From Dokdonia sp. PRO95 (lineage in GTDB: Bacteria > Bacteroidota > Bacteroidia > Flavobacteriales > Flavobacteriaceae), in NCBI RefSeq assembly GCF_000355805.1, contig NZ_CM001837.1, forward strand, positions 199,434-263,433: a DNA stretch of 64,000 nucleotides, given 5' to 3'. Both the position numbers and the translations under genes were made by a program. Shown in pieces: positions 17,081 through 27,560 of this stretch (the first letter of the stretch is position 1; every line of letters starts with the position of its first letter). The notes under the pieces were generated by a model. It did no database searches. It had not been told where the DNA came from and saw only the letters and a program-made list of their open reading frames with translations.

Positions 17081-20000
17081 TCAATCTCTAGGCTGAGCCT
17101 CCGTAGGTAGAATTCCAAAATGCGCTTTAAAACACTTCGTAAAGTATGAAGGTGAGGAAAAGCCAACTTTATAACAGACTTCACTTACGTTTGCATTTTC
17201 AGTTTGCAATATCTGTTTAGCTCGCTCTAATCTAAGCTTACGCACAAATTCATTAACTGTTTGCCCCGTGAGTGATTTAACCTTGCGATAGAGTTGACTC
17301 CTGCTAAGGCTAAGTTCTGATGCTAATGACTCGACACTTAAATTAGAATCACTCATATTATTATTTACATAAGTTAGTACCTTCTGTATAAATACTTTAT
17401 CAATAGAGGTTGCACTAGCATTCTCATCTGATCCACTTATGGCTCCAAAGTATTTATCAAATATCAACTGTCTACTCTTAATGAGCTGCTCCAAACGTAA
17501 TTTGAGTAGTCTAAAATCAAAGGGCTTTACCATATAGGCATCTGCGCCATACCCTATTCCCTCTATACGATCGTCTATGAGCGCTTTGGCTGTGAGCATT
17601 AATAAGGGAATGTGGCTTGTGCGTATGTCATTTTTAATTTGCTTACAAAATTCAAAACCATCCATTTCAGGCATTATCACATCAGTAATAATAATATCTG
17701 GATTCGATTCTTTAGCAACATTGAGTCCTTCAACCCCATTAGCCGCTTGTAAAATTTTATACGTCCCTTTAAGTTCGCTACGCAAGTATTTTCTAAGTTC
17801 CGCGTTGTCCTCCACTATCAATAGGGTGTGCGACCTATGTGTAGGTAGAACATCAATTTCTTCTGGGATATTTGTTATGAATGTTTGTGGTGTTTTTTCT
17901 TTCTGTATCTCGAGATCTGTTTCTTTTGATATTAATTCTTTCTTTTTAAAATGCTTTTTACCAGAGGGCAATAATATTCTAAATGTTGTTCCTTCCCCAT
18001 ACTTACTATCTACCTTGATTTCACCTCGATGAAGCTGTACCAAGTCCTTTACAACCTCTAGACCTATACCTGTCCCACCATAATAAGTTTTATTAAGATT
18101 TTCTACTTGGTAAAAACGATTAAATATACGCTTGAGTTGTTTCTTTTTAAGTCCTGGTCCAGTGTCGCTAATGATGATTTCGACTACTGCAATTTTTTTA
18201 TCGGGATTAATTAACGGCATTATCTCGCCAGCCTCGTTTAATTTTACCTCCACATTTATTGCTCCGCCGTCTGGGGTTACTTTTATAGCATTTGACATGA
18301 TGTTGAAAATAACTTTTTCAAGCATGCCTTCATCTGCATATAACTTCACATCTGGGATTGCGGCGTCTACCGAAAGATATATATTACGATTAAATGCTTC
18401 CTCTTTAAAATATGAGATAATATCTTGGGTAAAACTAAGTGCATTAATCTTCTTTGCTCGTATTCGTAATTTGTTCAATTCGAGCTTACGTAGGTCCATC
18501 AATTCATTAATGAGCCTAAATAATCGATCGGTATTTTTATAAATGATATGATGCTTTTCCTTTATACGTTGTGGTAAATTGAGTGTTGTGTCATTGAGAA
18601 TATCCTTCAGCGGACTAATCATTAAAGTAAGTGGAGTTCTAAACTCATGTGAGATGTTTGTAAAAAACTGTAGCTTTTTCTCGTGTAATATGTCTTCTTG
18701 TTCACGTTGAGCACGCTCGTTTGAGATTGCCTCTTTTTCGCGTAAGCGTTGCTTTGAAATCTTACTTATAGCGTAAAGGCCTAGTACAAATAACAAGATA
18801 TAACATACAATCGCTAGATTAGTCTTCCACCAAGGAGGAAGAATTTTAATTTTTAATTCTAGAACATCTTCATTCCAAACACCATCATTGTTAGCAACCT
18901 TTACTTTAAAAGTATAATCGCCATTATCTAGATTTGTATAAGTAGCACTTCTTGCATTTCCTACATAATTCCAAGTTGTTTCTAGCCCCTCAAGATAGTA
19001 CGCATATTGATTTTTTTCAGGACGTGTAAAACTTACTCCAGCATACTCAATAGTAAATACAGATTGCTTGTGATTAAATATAATTTCACTAGTCTCAGCG
19101 ATTGATTTTTTAATAGGAGCATCCTCTTGTGAAGGATCTACCTCTTCATTATAGATTTTTAAACCTGTAAAATATAAAGAAGGAACGTTGTTGTTTATTA
19201 CAATCTCGGCTGGGTTAAAAAAGTCAACTCCCCTATAATTACCAAAATATAATGTACCATCACCATCCTTTAAGACTGCATTAAAATTAAAATCGTTAGA
19301 GAGTAAACCATCACTACTGGTGTATTCTGTAAACGTGTTTTTTAATACATCATATTTAGTAATTCCAGAATTACCTGCAAACCACATATTGCCGTCGTTA
19401 CCCTCAATAATACTTACTACGTTATCATTGCTCAATCCGCTGTTAGTGTTTAGCCAACTGAAAGAATCATCACGTATGCTATAATGACACACCCCAGCTC
19501 CTCTAGTTCCTATCCACATATCACCATTTGAGCTTTGATATAAGGATAATATATGGCGCGCACTCTTTCTATTTTCGCCTGGCTTTTCCATTCGGTCTAC
19601 TAATGAAATCGCCCGCCACTCTTTATTTGCAAATTGGTCAATTTTAAAGAGTCCATCTGTAGAACCCAACCATATCGCAGAATCACGGTCTACGAGCACC
19701 TTACGCACATCACTAGTCTCAATGCCCAAACTTTTAAAAGCTTCGCCATCTTGATGTACAATTGTCTTAGTGACTGGATCAAGAGTATGCAACCCTCCAT
19801 AAAAAGTACCTATAATGATTGTTCCATTTTCATCTTCGTCAAAACTCAAAATAGCATCAGAGATAAGGGCTCCATCCGTATTTAGTCTATTAAAATTCTT
19901 AAATACCCTAGAACCTTTCTTTAAGAAGTAGATACCATTATCCCAGCTCCCTATCCACACATTCTCCTTGCTATCTATAAAAATAGTTTGAAGATAGTCA

Positions 20001-21229
20001 CTATCTAGACCTTGGTACAAACCATAACCTTCTCCGTTTACGTGTGTTATCTTACCTGAAATGGGACTATAAATATCCAGACCACCACCGTCCATCACTA
20101 TCCAGATATCACCACTGGCATCTTGTGACATACCAGTAACAGAATTTTCTTTAAGTGAGTTTTCATTATTAGATAAGCTCTCTATATTATTAAACTTGTC
20201 ATATAATTTATCACTTACAGCTACGCCATTATTGTAATAGCCCATCCACACTCTCTCATTATCGTCCAGAAAAAGTGACCAGATAGAGTTTGATAAAATA
20301 CTATTATCATCCGTACGATCAGATAGATAATGTTTAATGAGCGTTCCGTCACTTCTCAGATGAAATAAACCATCGTTCTCACTACCGAACAATAAAGAAT
20401 TATCTGATAAAGTGATTGCAGAAAGTATACGCTTTCGCGAAAGCGGGAAATGCTCCACCTTACTTACTGTGGTTCCATTTTTTAAGGTGAGCTTATAAAT
20501 ACCTTCAGAAATAGTACCTAGCCATAAGTTATCTTCTTTGTCAAAAACAAGCGTCTGTATTTGACTTTGAAAAACCTGAGTGTTTTCTAATTCACTAGAA
20601 GGCAATAACACTTGGTTAGTATGTTCATTATAAACACGTAATCCATTTAAGGTTCCTAAAAATGTTTGATGTGATTCACTTTCTAGTTTAAGACTAGATT
20701 GTATAATAGTATTTCTACCATCATAATCATTTATATATTTGCTTTCTAAAGTTTTTGTTTTGAGTACTATCAGCCCCGCCTCTGTTCCTAACAATAGCTC
20801 ATTGTCTTTAGAGTTTCCTATACTCAATATTGATATATTGGCTAGCACTTCACTACCTAAAAAGACTTTCTCAAATCTATCTAAAGATTTATTATAACGA
20901 TTAAGACCATCTTCTGTACCTACCCATAGTGTGTTTTCAGTATCTAGATACATACTATAAATAAGATTACTAGATAAAGAGGCAGGGGCATTTACTTCAT
21001 ATCTATATGAAGTATATGTTACACCATCAAATTTGTATAATCCGCTACCGTTGGTACCTATCCAGATAAAACCGTAATCATCTTGTATAATAGACGAGAT
21101 CCCTACTTTAGATATTCCATCCTTTATGCTTACAAAATTCAAAGATTTTGTAGCATTCTGTGCTTGAGTCGAAAATGACTGAAGACAAAACAGTAATGTA
21201 ATCAGTAAAAGTAATTTTCTGAAAATCAT
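17081..21229 (-). CDS. Hybrid two-component system sensor/regulator (HTCS)
   Basis: One-protein phosphorelay of 1382 residues. Signal peptide, then about 14 periplasmic propeller repeats (recurring IWIGTNGSGLYKFD-like motifs, residues about 30-720), a Y_Y_Y domain (about 715-790), one membrane helix (ending at about 815), a histidine kinase with phosphoacceptor His861 (NISHEFRTPL) and ATPase motifs (NAIKVT, DTGPGL, GTGIGLEVV), a receiver domain with Asp1183 (ITDVIMPEMDG) and an AraC-type DNA-binding domain (about 1275-1382). HTCS proteins sense sugars in the periplasm and switch on adjacent glycan genes, here the GH3/xylose genes. Palindrome copy 7 encodes PLSRKR in the propeller. Confidence 0.95.
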   Translation of the reverse strand: MIFRKLLLLITLLFCLQSFSTQAQNATKSLNFVSIKDGISKVGISSIIQDDYGFIWIGTNGSGLYKFDGVTYTSYRYEVNAPASLSSNLIYSMYLDTENTLWVGTEDGLNRYNKSLDRFEKVFLGSEVLANISILSIGNSKDNELLLGTEAGLIVLKTKTLESKYINDYDGRNTIIQSSLKLESESHQTFLGTLNGLRVYNEHTNQVLLPSSELENTQVFQSQIQTLVFDKEDNLWLGTISEGIYKLTLKNGTTVSKVEHFPLSRKRILSAITLSDNSLLFGSENDGLFHLRSDGTLIKHYLSDRTDDNSILSNSIWSLFLDDNERVWMGYYNNGVAVSDKLYDKFNNIESLSNNENSLKENSVTGMSQDASGDIWIVMDGGGLDIYSPISGKITHVNGEGYGLYQGLDSDYLQTIFIDSKENVWIGSWDNGIYFLKKGSRVFKNFNRLNTDGALISDAILSFDEDENGTIIIGTFYGGLHTLDPVTKTIVHQDGEAFKSLGIETSDVRKVLVDRDSAIWLGSTDGLFKIDQFANKEWRAISLVDRMEKPGENRKSARHILSLYQSSNGDMWIGTRGAGVCHYSIRDDSFSWLNTNSGLSNDNVVSIIEGNDGNMWFAGNSGITKYDVLKNTFTEYTSSDGLLSNDFNFNAVLKDGDGTLYFGNYRGVDFFNPAEIVINNNVPSLYFTGLKIYNEEVDPSQEDAPIKKSIAETSEIIFNHKQSVFTIEYAGVSFTRPEKNQYAYYLEGLETTWNYVGNARSATYTNLDNGDYTFKVKVANNDGVWNEDVLELKIKILPPWWKTNLAIVCYILLFVLGLYAISKISKQRLREKEAISNERAQREQEDILHEKKLQFFTNISHEFRTPLTLMISPLKDILNDTTLNLPQRIKEKHHIIYKNTDRLFRLINELMDLRKLELNKLRIRAKKINALSFTQDIISYFKEEAFNRNIYLSVDAAIPDVKLYADEGMLEKVIFNIMSNAIKVTPDGGAINVEVKLNEAGEIMPLINPDKKIAVVEIIISDTGPGLKKKQLKRIFNRFYQVENLNKTYYGGTGIGLEVVKDLVQLHRGEIKVDSKYGEGTTFRILLPSGKKHFKKKELISKETDLEIQKEKTPQTFITNIPEEIDVLPTHRSHTLLIVEDNAELRKYLRSELKGTYKILQAANGVEGLNVAKESNPDIIITDVIMPEMDGFEFCKQIKNDIRTSHIPLLMLTAKALIDDRIEGIGYGADAYMVKPFDFRLLKLRLEQLIKSRQLIFDKYFGAISGSDENASATSIDKVFIQKVLTYVNNNMSDSNLSVESLASELSLSRSQLYRKVKSLTGQTVNEFVRKLRLERAKQILQTENANVSEVCYKVGFSSPSYFTKCFKAHFGILPTEAQPRD
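20430..20445. repeat. Iterated palindrome, copy 7 (inside HTCS gene)
   Basis: CGCTTTCGCGAAAGCG, read in the frame that gives LSRKR rather than AFAKA. Confidence 0.9.
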
Positions 21230-21495
21230 GAAGAAAAAAGTTATTGAAATCTAAAGGTACTGTCTTTCACAAAAACAAACTGACCTCAAGTGCTTCTACT
21301 ACCTCATAGTAATAGTTACGATAGTGCTTTCCAGTTTTACCATCTCTTTAATAGATAAGTTCAAGTACACTCTTCTAGAAATTCTGTGCGTTTTGAAGTA
21401 TAATAATACTTTATTTTTTAATTAAAATAGCCTCCCAACAGTTTGACATACTATAATTATCACGAATAGTCGCAAAATATTAAATGTATTTGATT

Positions 21496-21515
21496 TACGC
21501 TTTCGCGAAAGCGTA
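21496..21515. repeat. Iterated palindrome, copy 8 (3' of xylE)
   Basis: Perfect 20-mer 11 bases beyond the xylE stop on the minus strand. The 297-base gap 21230-21526 holds nothing else recognisable apart from the presumed HTCS promoter. Confidence 0.92.
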
Positions 21516-21526
21516 TTCTACCTCAA

Positions 21527-22948
21527 TTACTTCTTAATCCAAACGTCCTCCATCTCTTCCAGAGTTTTTCCTTTGGTCTCTGGTATAAATTTCCACACAA
21601 AAAGCATCGCTAGTACACTCATACCTCCGTAAACCCAGTATGCAAAACCATGATTAAACTGCTCGGTTAGATAGGTATTATCATCCATCATAGGAAAAGT
21701 GAGTGATACTAGATAGTTTGCTATCCATTGTGCCGCAACGGCTATAGACATTGCACGACCTCTAATTTTATTAGGAAAAATTTCTGAGAGTAACACCCAT
21801 GTAACAGGACCCCAACTCACAGCAAAACTTGCCACATAAACCATCATACATGCTAGTGCGAGATATCCAGTAGCACCGGTAAAAAAGACAAATCCTAATG
21901 AGAACATTGCAATAGCCATTCCTAACGCACCTATCATCATTAAAGGTTTACGTCCATATTTATCTACCGTTTTTATAGCAACGATAGTAAATAAGAAGTT
22001 TACAACACCGACAATTATGGTGAGTAACAGCGCACCGTCCGTATTAGGATCAATCTTCTTGAAGATTTCCGGAGCATAATATAAAACCACATTAATACCT
22101 ACAAATTGCTGGAGTATAGAAAGTAAGACCCCCACAATAATCACTAGCCATCCAAAGGATAGTAATTTACCCGAGTGCTGCGTGAGCGACTCTTTGATCT
22201 GATCTAAAATATACTGCCCAGCCACTTTTCCGTTCACTTTTTCAAGTACGTTAAGTGCCTCTTGGGGATTGTTACGTAGCATTAATGAGCGTGGTGTATC
22301 TGGTACTCCTAATAAAAATATGAAAAAGAGCCCTGCAGGTATAATTTCACTAGCAAACATATAACGCCATCCTAAAGTATTAAGCCACTCGTCAGACCCT
22401 CCAGTTTTTGAGATAAAGTAGTTTACAAAATAAACTACCATAAATCCAGCAACGATAGCCAGCTGATTGTAAGAAACAAGCTTCCCTCTAATATTTGCAG
22501 GCGCAATCTCTGCAATGTATAATGGTGACATCATAGACGCAAGTCCAACTCCCATACCACCAATAATTCTGTAAACGATAAAAACAGTACTAAATGTATG
22601 ATCACCTTGACCTATACTCTCAAAAAACAACTCTGGCATCGCCGAGCCTATGGCAGATATCAAGAAAAGTATAGCCGCAAGAATTAATCCATTCCTTCTA
22701 CCTAGCCAGCGGCTTACAAAACCACTCAAAGCTCCACCTATAATACAGCCTATAAGGGCACTGGACACTATAAATCCTTTGAAAGCATTTGCTGCTGTCT
22801 CACTAAGCCCTTTGGGTATTACAAAGAAGCTATCTAGAGAACCTACGGTTCCAGAAATAACACCTGTATCGTACCCAAAAAGGAGCCCTCCTAGCGTTGC
22901 AACTACAGTAAGTTTGAGTAAATAGCCTGATTTTTTATCGTTTGACAT
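21527..22948 (-). CDS. xylE: Sugar porter of the major facilitator superfamily, probably xylose:H+ symporter
   Basis: 473 residues with 12 predicted membrane helices. Sugar-porter signatures: GGLLFGYDTGVISG in helix 1, RWLGRRNG loop, GGMGVGLASMMSPLYIAEIAP, PDTPRSLML (PESPR-like), QQFVGINVVLYYAPEIF in helix 7, DKYGRKPLM, and FIPETKGKTLEEME at the end. The gene follows xylA by 10 bases and is the last of xylB-xylA-xylE, so xylose is the likely substrate; other pentoses or glucose are possible. Confidence 0.9.
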   Translation of the reverse strand: MSNDKKSGYLLKLTVVATLGGLLFGYDTGVISGTVGSLDSFFVIPKGLSETAANAFKGFIVSSALIGCIIGGALSGFVSRWLGRRNGLILAAILFLISAIGSAMPELFFESIGQGDHTFSTVFIVYRIIGGMGVGLASMMSPLYIAEIAPANIRGKLVSYNQLAIVAGFMVVYFVNYFISKTGGSDEWLNTLGWRYMFASEIIPAGLFFIFLLGVPDTPRSLMLRNNPQEALNVLEKVNGKVAGQYILDQIKESLTQHSGKLLSFGWLVIIVGVLLSILQQFVGINVVLYYAPEIFKKIDPNTDGALLLTIIVGVVNFLFTIVAIKTVDKYGRKPLMMIGALGMAIAMFSLGFVFFTGATGYLALACMMVYVASFAVSWGPVTWVLLSEIFPNKIRGRAMSIAVAAQWIANYLVSLTFPMMDDNTYLTEQFNHGFAYWVYGGMSVLAMLFVWKFIPETKGKTLEEMEDVWIKK

Positions 22949-22958
22949 CTAATTAAGA

Positions 22959-24275
22959 TTATATGTATTGATTAATGATGTTCTCAAAAAGCTCTTGCTT
23001 TCCACTAATTAATGGTAACTCTCCGTTTTCTTGAGCTATTTTGTATAAATCAGTAAGGTCTAGTTTTCCGTTTTCAAAATCCTTTCCATTACCTCCATCA
23101 AATGAGCTATACCTATCTGTCACCATCTTTTTATAAGGTGAAGATGTAAGAATTTTATCTGCTGTGATTAAAGCACGTGCAAACGTATCTGCACCGCCTA
23201 TGTGTGCAAGAAAAACATCCTCCATATCTGTGGAGTTTCTACGCACTTTTGCATCAAAGTTTACACCACCGCCTTGCAGTCCGCCAACTTGTAAGAATAC
23301 AAGCATCGCTTCTGTAGTTTCTTGAATATTATTAGGAAACTGGTCTGTATCCCATCCATTTTGATAATCACCACGATTTGCATCAATACTACCTAGCATT
23401 CCCGCTTTTGCAGATACTGCAAGCTCGTGCTGGAAAGTGTGTTGCGCAAGTGTAGCATGATTTACCTCTATATTCATTTTAAAATCTTTCTCAAGACCGT
23501 ATTCATGTAAAAAGCCTATTGCAGTAGCAGCATCAAAGTCATACTGATGCTTCATAGGTTCCATAGGCTTTGGCTCGATAAAGAAATTCCCTTTAAAACC
23601 TTGGCTACGTGCATAATCTCTAGCCATTCCAAAGAAACGACCTAGATGGTCTTGCTCACGTTTTAAATCTGTGTTGAGTAAAGACATATATCCTTCACGA
23701 CCACCCCAGAACACATAGTTCTCTCCATCTAATTTCATGGTAGCATCTAGTGCCAGTTTTATCTGTCCGCCTGCTCTTGCTAGGACATTAAAATCTGGAT
23801 TACTCACAGCACCATTCATATATCTAGGGTTAGAAAAGCAGTTTGCCGTTCCCCATAATAATTTGATACTAGTATCTGCTTGCTTTTGTTTGATATAGTC
23901 TGTAATACCGTGAATTCTTTTTTCACTTTCGGCAAAGGTTGCTCCCTCTTCTACAAGATCAAAATCATGAAAACAGAAATAGTCAAATCCCATTTTTGTG
24001 ATAAATTCAAATGCTGCATCTGCTTTCGCGAAAGCGGCATCCATGGGATCTTTTGGTGCATCCCAAGGAAAGTTTTGTGTTCCAGGACCAAAAGGATCTG
24101 CGCCCTGCCCACAGAAGGTATGCCAGTAAGCAATTGAAAATCTAAAATGCTCACGCATAGTTTTACCTGCCACTACTTGGTCTGGGTTGTAATATTTGAA
24201 CGCAAGTGGATTATCTGAATCTTTACCTTCAAATTTGATTTTTTCTATGTTTTTGAAATAAGTTTTTGTTGCCAT
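22959..24275 (-). CDS. xylA: Xylose isomerase
   Basis: Converts D-xylose to D-xylulose; metal-dependent TIM barrel of 438 residues, typical of the long class II type. Motifs: catalytic His in [44 protein letters not shown] (metal Glu/Lys), [18 protein letters not shown] (metal Glu/His), [20 protein letters not shown] and [13 protein letters not shown] (metal Asp). The start overlaps the xylB stop by one base (TAATG), implying translational coupling. Palindrome copy 9 is read in frame as AAFAKAD. Confidence 0.97.
   Translation of the reverse strand: MATKTYFKNIEKIKFEGKDSDNPLAFKYYNPDQVVAGKTMREHFRFSIAYWHTFCGQGADPFGPGTQNFPWDAPKDPMDAAFAKADAAFEFITKMGFDYFCFHDFDLVEEGATFAESEKRIHGITDYIKQKQADTSIKLLWGTANCFSNPRYMNGAVSNPDFNVLARAGGQIKLALDATMKLDGENYVFWGGREGYMSLLNTDLKREQDHLGRFFGMARDYARSQGFKGNFFIEPKPMEPMKHQYDFDAATAIGFLHEYGLEKDFKMNIEVNHATLAQHTFQHELAVSAKAGMLGSIDANRGDYQNGWDTDQFPNNIQETTEAMLVFLQVGGLQGGGVNFDAKVRRNSTDMEDVFLAHIGGADTFARALITADKILTSSPYKKMVTDRYSSFDGGNGKDFENGKLDLTDLYKIAQENGELPLISGKQELFENIINQYI
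24022..24035. repeat. Iterated palindrome, copy 9 (inside xylA)
   Basis: GCTTTCGCGAAAGC, coding for FAKA. Confidence 0.9.
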
Positions 24276-25762
24276 TAGTTGTGTTTTTGTACTATGAATT
24301 CTAATTCTGTTTTCCAGTTATTATATGCCGCTTCGTAGGGCTCTTTATTTTTAATAGGGATATAGGTCATCACGTGGTCGTTCTTTGTAATACTTTCTCC
24401 AAAACGATCAAAATCACCATCTGTAAGTCCGGCGGCTCTTGCTGCACCTACGGCACCCGTAGTATTATAAATCTCTATTTCTTGACCTATGAGAGTTGCT
24501 ACTGTATTTGCAAATATTTCAGAACGGAATAGGTTATCATTTCCTGCTCTTATAACGTTGATTTCGGTTTGATCTTTCTTAAGTATATCCATCCCATAGA
24601 CAAATGAAAAAGCAATACCCTCCAGTGCAGCCCTATATAAATGAGCGTTGCTATGCTGGTTGAGATTGAGATTACAAAAGTGCGTACCCACATTTTTATT
24701 ATCCAGCATACGTTCTGCACCGTTACCAAAAGGGATTACAAGAACTCCATCTGATCCTATAGGTAACTTTGAAGCTTTACGATTCATGTTCTCGTATGAA
24801 TTCTCTACACTATTATTGCGTAACCAGCGATACTGGATCCCCGCACCATTAATATTGAGTAATCTCCCTACAGTGGGATGCTCTTTTGTATAATTTACGT
24901 GAGCAAAATGATTTACTTTACGTATTTCTTTAAATTCACTTTGATCTGTTACTGCATAAATCACCCCTGAAGTTCCGCCGGTGGCGGCAACTTCTCCCGG
25001 TCTAAAAATGTTGAGTGACAGTGCATTGTTAGGTTGGTCACCAGATCTGTAGGTCACAGAGATTCCCTTAGGTAAACCTGTAGCCTTAGCTGCAGCAGTG
25101 TGCACTTTACCTTGATCTGTAAAATTATCTACAACATCTGGGGTAAGACTGTGATCAATACCGTAATAATCTAGAAGCTCTGTAGCGACTTTATTTGTTT
25201 TATAATTCCATAAAGTACCTTCGGCTAGACCATTTTTTGTGGTTACTAGTTCTCCTGTAAGTTTATAGGCTACGTAGTCTCCTGGCAACATATATTTATG
25301 AATCTGTTCATAAATATGTGGCTGGTTATCTTTAACCCATTTTAACTTAGATGCAGTAAAGTTTCCTGGTGCGTTAAGTAACTCTGTGGCACAAAACTCA
25401 TGACCTAAATCTTGATATGCCTTGTCTCCTATTGCTACAGCTCTACTATCACACCATATGATAGAATTGCGAAGGCTTTTACCCTCTTTATCTACTAGTA
25501 CTAAACCGTGCATCTGGTATGAAATACCGATGGCAGTAATTTTAGTGGCATCTATTTTTGCTTCCTGAAGAATGCGTTTTGTCGCTTTACAAATGTAATC
25601 CCACCATTGTTCTGGATCTTGTTCTGCCCAATCTCTTTGTATGGCGATAATCTCCATTTCGCCTGGTGGCTCATGCAATGAAGCCAGTTTTTTGCCCGTC
25701 GCAGCCTCAACTATGGCAACTTTTACCGACGAACTCCCGATGTCATATCCTATAGTATACAA
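24275..25762 (-). CDS. xylB: Xylulokinase
   Basis: FGGY-family carbohydrate kinase (495 residues) phosphorylating D-xylulose to xylulose-5-phosphate for the pentose phosphate pathway. Motifs: phosphate-binding [29 protein letters not shown] (substrate/Met-His), IIWCDSRA, catalytic Asp in [10 protein letters not shown], and [10 protein letters not shown]. First gene of the xylB-xylA-xylE operon, with about 570 bases of spacer upstream. Confidence 0.96.
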   Translation of the reverse strand: MYTIGYDIGSSSVKVAIVEAATGKKLASLHEPPGEMEIIAIQRDWAEQDPEQWWDYICKATKRILQEAKIDATKITAIGISYQMHGLVLVDKEGKSLRNSIIWCDSRAVAIGDKAYQDLGHEFCATELLNAPGNFTASKLKWVKDNQPHIYEQIHKYMLPGDYVAYKLTGELVTTKNGLAEGTLWNYKTNKVATELLDYYGIDHSLTPDVVDNFTDQGKVHTAAAKATGLPKGISVTYRSGDQPNNALSLNIFRPGEVAATGGTSGVIYAVTDQSEFKEIRKVNHFAHVNYTKEHPTVGRLLNINGAGIQYRWLRNNSVENSYENMNRKASKLPIGSDGVLVIPFGNGAERMLDNKNVGTHFCNLNLNQHSNAHLYRAALEGIAFSFVYGMDILKKDQTEINVIRAGNDNLFRSEIFANTVATLIGQEIEIYNTTGAVGAARAAGLTDGDFDRFGESITKNDHVMTYIPIKNKEPYEAAYNNWKTELEFIVQKHN

Positions 25763-25840
25763 TATATGTTATTTTAAATTTTAATAAGTTTTATCTGTTT
25801 CCTATCATTAATAAGGATATCATACACACGATTTTTATGA

Positions 25841-26188
25841 ATGCATACTCAAACTCACCAGTTACCTCATCACATTAAAGAAGAGTTGCTGCTACTTTTT
25901 ATGTACTCTAGAATGCTAAATGTGGTCATACTCAATTGCATTTTTGCTACAATAAGAAATGCGTGGATAATGTATGTTTAACAAGAAGCTAAAAATAGTC
26001 TTAGACCTAAATTGAGCTTAGAACAAATCGAGCATCTTATAGAACAAATGATGCGAATAGCAGTAAAAACAACAATTTACAGCTCTATATTCACACCTCA
26101 ATTAAGATATTTTATTTCTAGTGACCGATTATCATATTCTAATGAACTAGCACTTTTTGGCCATCAAAATAGTGGCAACAATCGATGA
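25841..26188 (+). pseudogene. Possible broken gene between xylB and the epimerase
   Basis: A 116-codon frame starts at ATG 25841 (MHTQTHQLPHHIKEE) and is interrupted only by TAA at 25979-25981; the same frame continues with helix-like sequence (KLSLEQIEHLIEQMMRIAV) to TGA at 26186. I do not recognise the protein. A single stop in so long an AT-rich frame may be chance, a nonsense-mutated gene or a gene remnant. The surrounding spacer (25763-26362) otherwise shows nothing but the presumed divergent promoters. Confidence 0.25.
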
Positions 26189-26362
26189 TTTAGATAAACT
26201 ATAATCAAATTTCTTGTTGAAAAGTAAACCTCAAATTATGTATACAATTCTTTTGAAACTGCTTTAAAAAAAACGTATCCTATTACAAATGTTGTATCTG
26301 TGTATTTATGTCCACAATAGACCGCAGGATTTCTTATGTTTATTAAAATTTTAAAGACTACT

Positions 26363-27415
26363 ATGCAGTTATTTCCAGCTACAAATTTTCAAGAATCTTT
26401 TGGGTCAAAAAAATCAAGCTTATTTACGATACACAACTCCAACGGGATGACCGCCCAGATTACAAATTATGGAGCAACACTCGTTAGTTTGTGGGTAAAG
26501 AATGCTTTGGGTAAAGAAAACGATGTGGTTTTAGGGTATGAACGATTATCTGATTATCGCAAAATGACTAATCCGTATTTTGGGAGAACTATTGGTCGTT
26601 ATGGAAATCGCATCTCAAGTAGTCAATTCACCATTGACAATAAGGTTTTTACATTAGAAAAAAATGATGGCCATCATAATCTACATGCTGGAAGTGATGC
26701 ATTTCATACTGCAATATGGGATCTTGTTGAACATACTGCAAACACACTAACGCTATCATACCTATCACCACATCTTGAAGGTGGATTTCCAGGAAATCTA
26801 GCTGTTTCTGTTATATTTAAAATCACAGAGGAGAATGCTTTAGATATATCTTATAAGGCAACAACAGATGCTACAACCCATGTTAACCTCACTCATCACT
26901 CTTACTTTAATCTCAACTTAGATAAAACTGAACCTATAGATAATCACTTGCTCCAAATACACGGAAGGTCATACCTCCCGATAGATAAAGAATGTATCCC
27001 TACAGACTATATAGAAGCGGTTTCTAATACTCCGTTCGACTTTAGAAATTTTAAAAAAATAGGACAAGACATTAATGCTACACATCAACAAGTGATACTC
27101 GCAGGTGGCTATGATCACAATTTTATTCTTGATGGGAAAGATATGAGAGTTGTCGCACAAGTGAGTAGTCCATCCTCAGGAATTACGATGACTGTTACTA
27201 CAGATGAGCCTGGATTGCAGTTTTATAGTGGTAATCACATATCCTCTACTCCTGTTGGAAAATATAATGAGACCTACATTGACAGAGGTGGTTTTTGTCT
27301 TGAGACGCAGCACTTTCCAGATAGCCCCAATAGAGCTGATTTTCCATCTACTCTTTTAGAGGCTGGGTCCCTTTACACTTCAAAGTGCACATTTACTTTT
27401 AGCATAACTAAATAA
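26363..27415 (+). CDS. galM: Aldose 1-epimerase (mutarotase)
   Basis: Interconverts alpha and beta anomers of aldoses, here probably xylose before XylA. The 350-residue form starting MQLFPATNFQESFG is of family length; an upstream in-frame ATG (26336) adds nine residues without a signal peptide. Motifs: GRTIGRYGNRISSSQF, NDGHHNLHAG, the catalytic His in NLTHHSYFNL, YDHNFIL, DEPGLQFYSGNH and the catalytic Glu in CLETQHFPDSPN. It is divergent from xylB and is the last gene inside the repeat-flanked module. Confidence 0.92.
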   Translation: MQLFPATNFQESFGSKKSSLFTIHNSNGMTAQITNYGATLVSLWVKNALGKENDVVLGYERLSDYRKMTNPYFGRTIGRYGNRISSSQFTIDNKVFTLEKNDGHHNLHAGSDAFHTAIWDLVEHTANTLTLSYLSPHLEGGFPGNLAVSVIFKITEENALDISYKATTDATTHVNLTHHSYFNLNLDKTEPIDNHLLQIHGRSYLPIDKECIPTDYIEAVSNTPFDFRNFKKIGQDINATHQQVILAGGYDHNFILDGKDMRVVAQVSSPSSGITMTVTTDEPGLQFYSGNHISSTPVGKYNETYIDRGGFCLETQHFPDSPNRADFPSTLLEAGSLYTSKCTFTFSITK

Positions 27416-27476
27416 ATATAAGCGCTTTATAGCAGTGCTTTCTGTCTTAACGACATATTCTAAAAATAAATTTAGA

Positions 27477-27560
27477 ACGTAACATTATAATCTTCTTTAG
27501 ACTTTACTAATTTTTGATACTTAAATTTGTGCAGAATGGTAATTATAAAGCATGAAGCAA
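27477..27560 (+). repeat. 84-bp direct repeat, right copy (PAP2 promoter/start)
   Basis: Partner of 14052-14135. It spans the promoter region of the PAP2 gene, including TAAATTTG (27522-27529, a Bacteroidota -7 element), and the first three codons of PAP2. Because it feeds an intact gene, this is probably the original copy. Confidence 0.9.
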
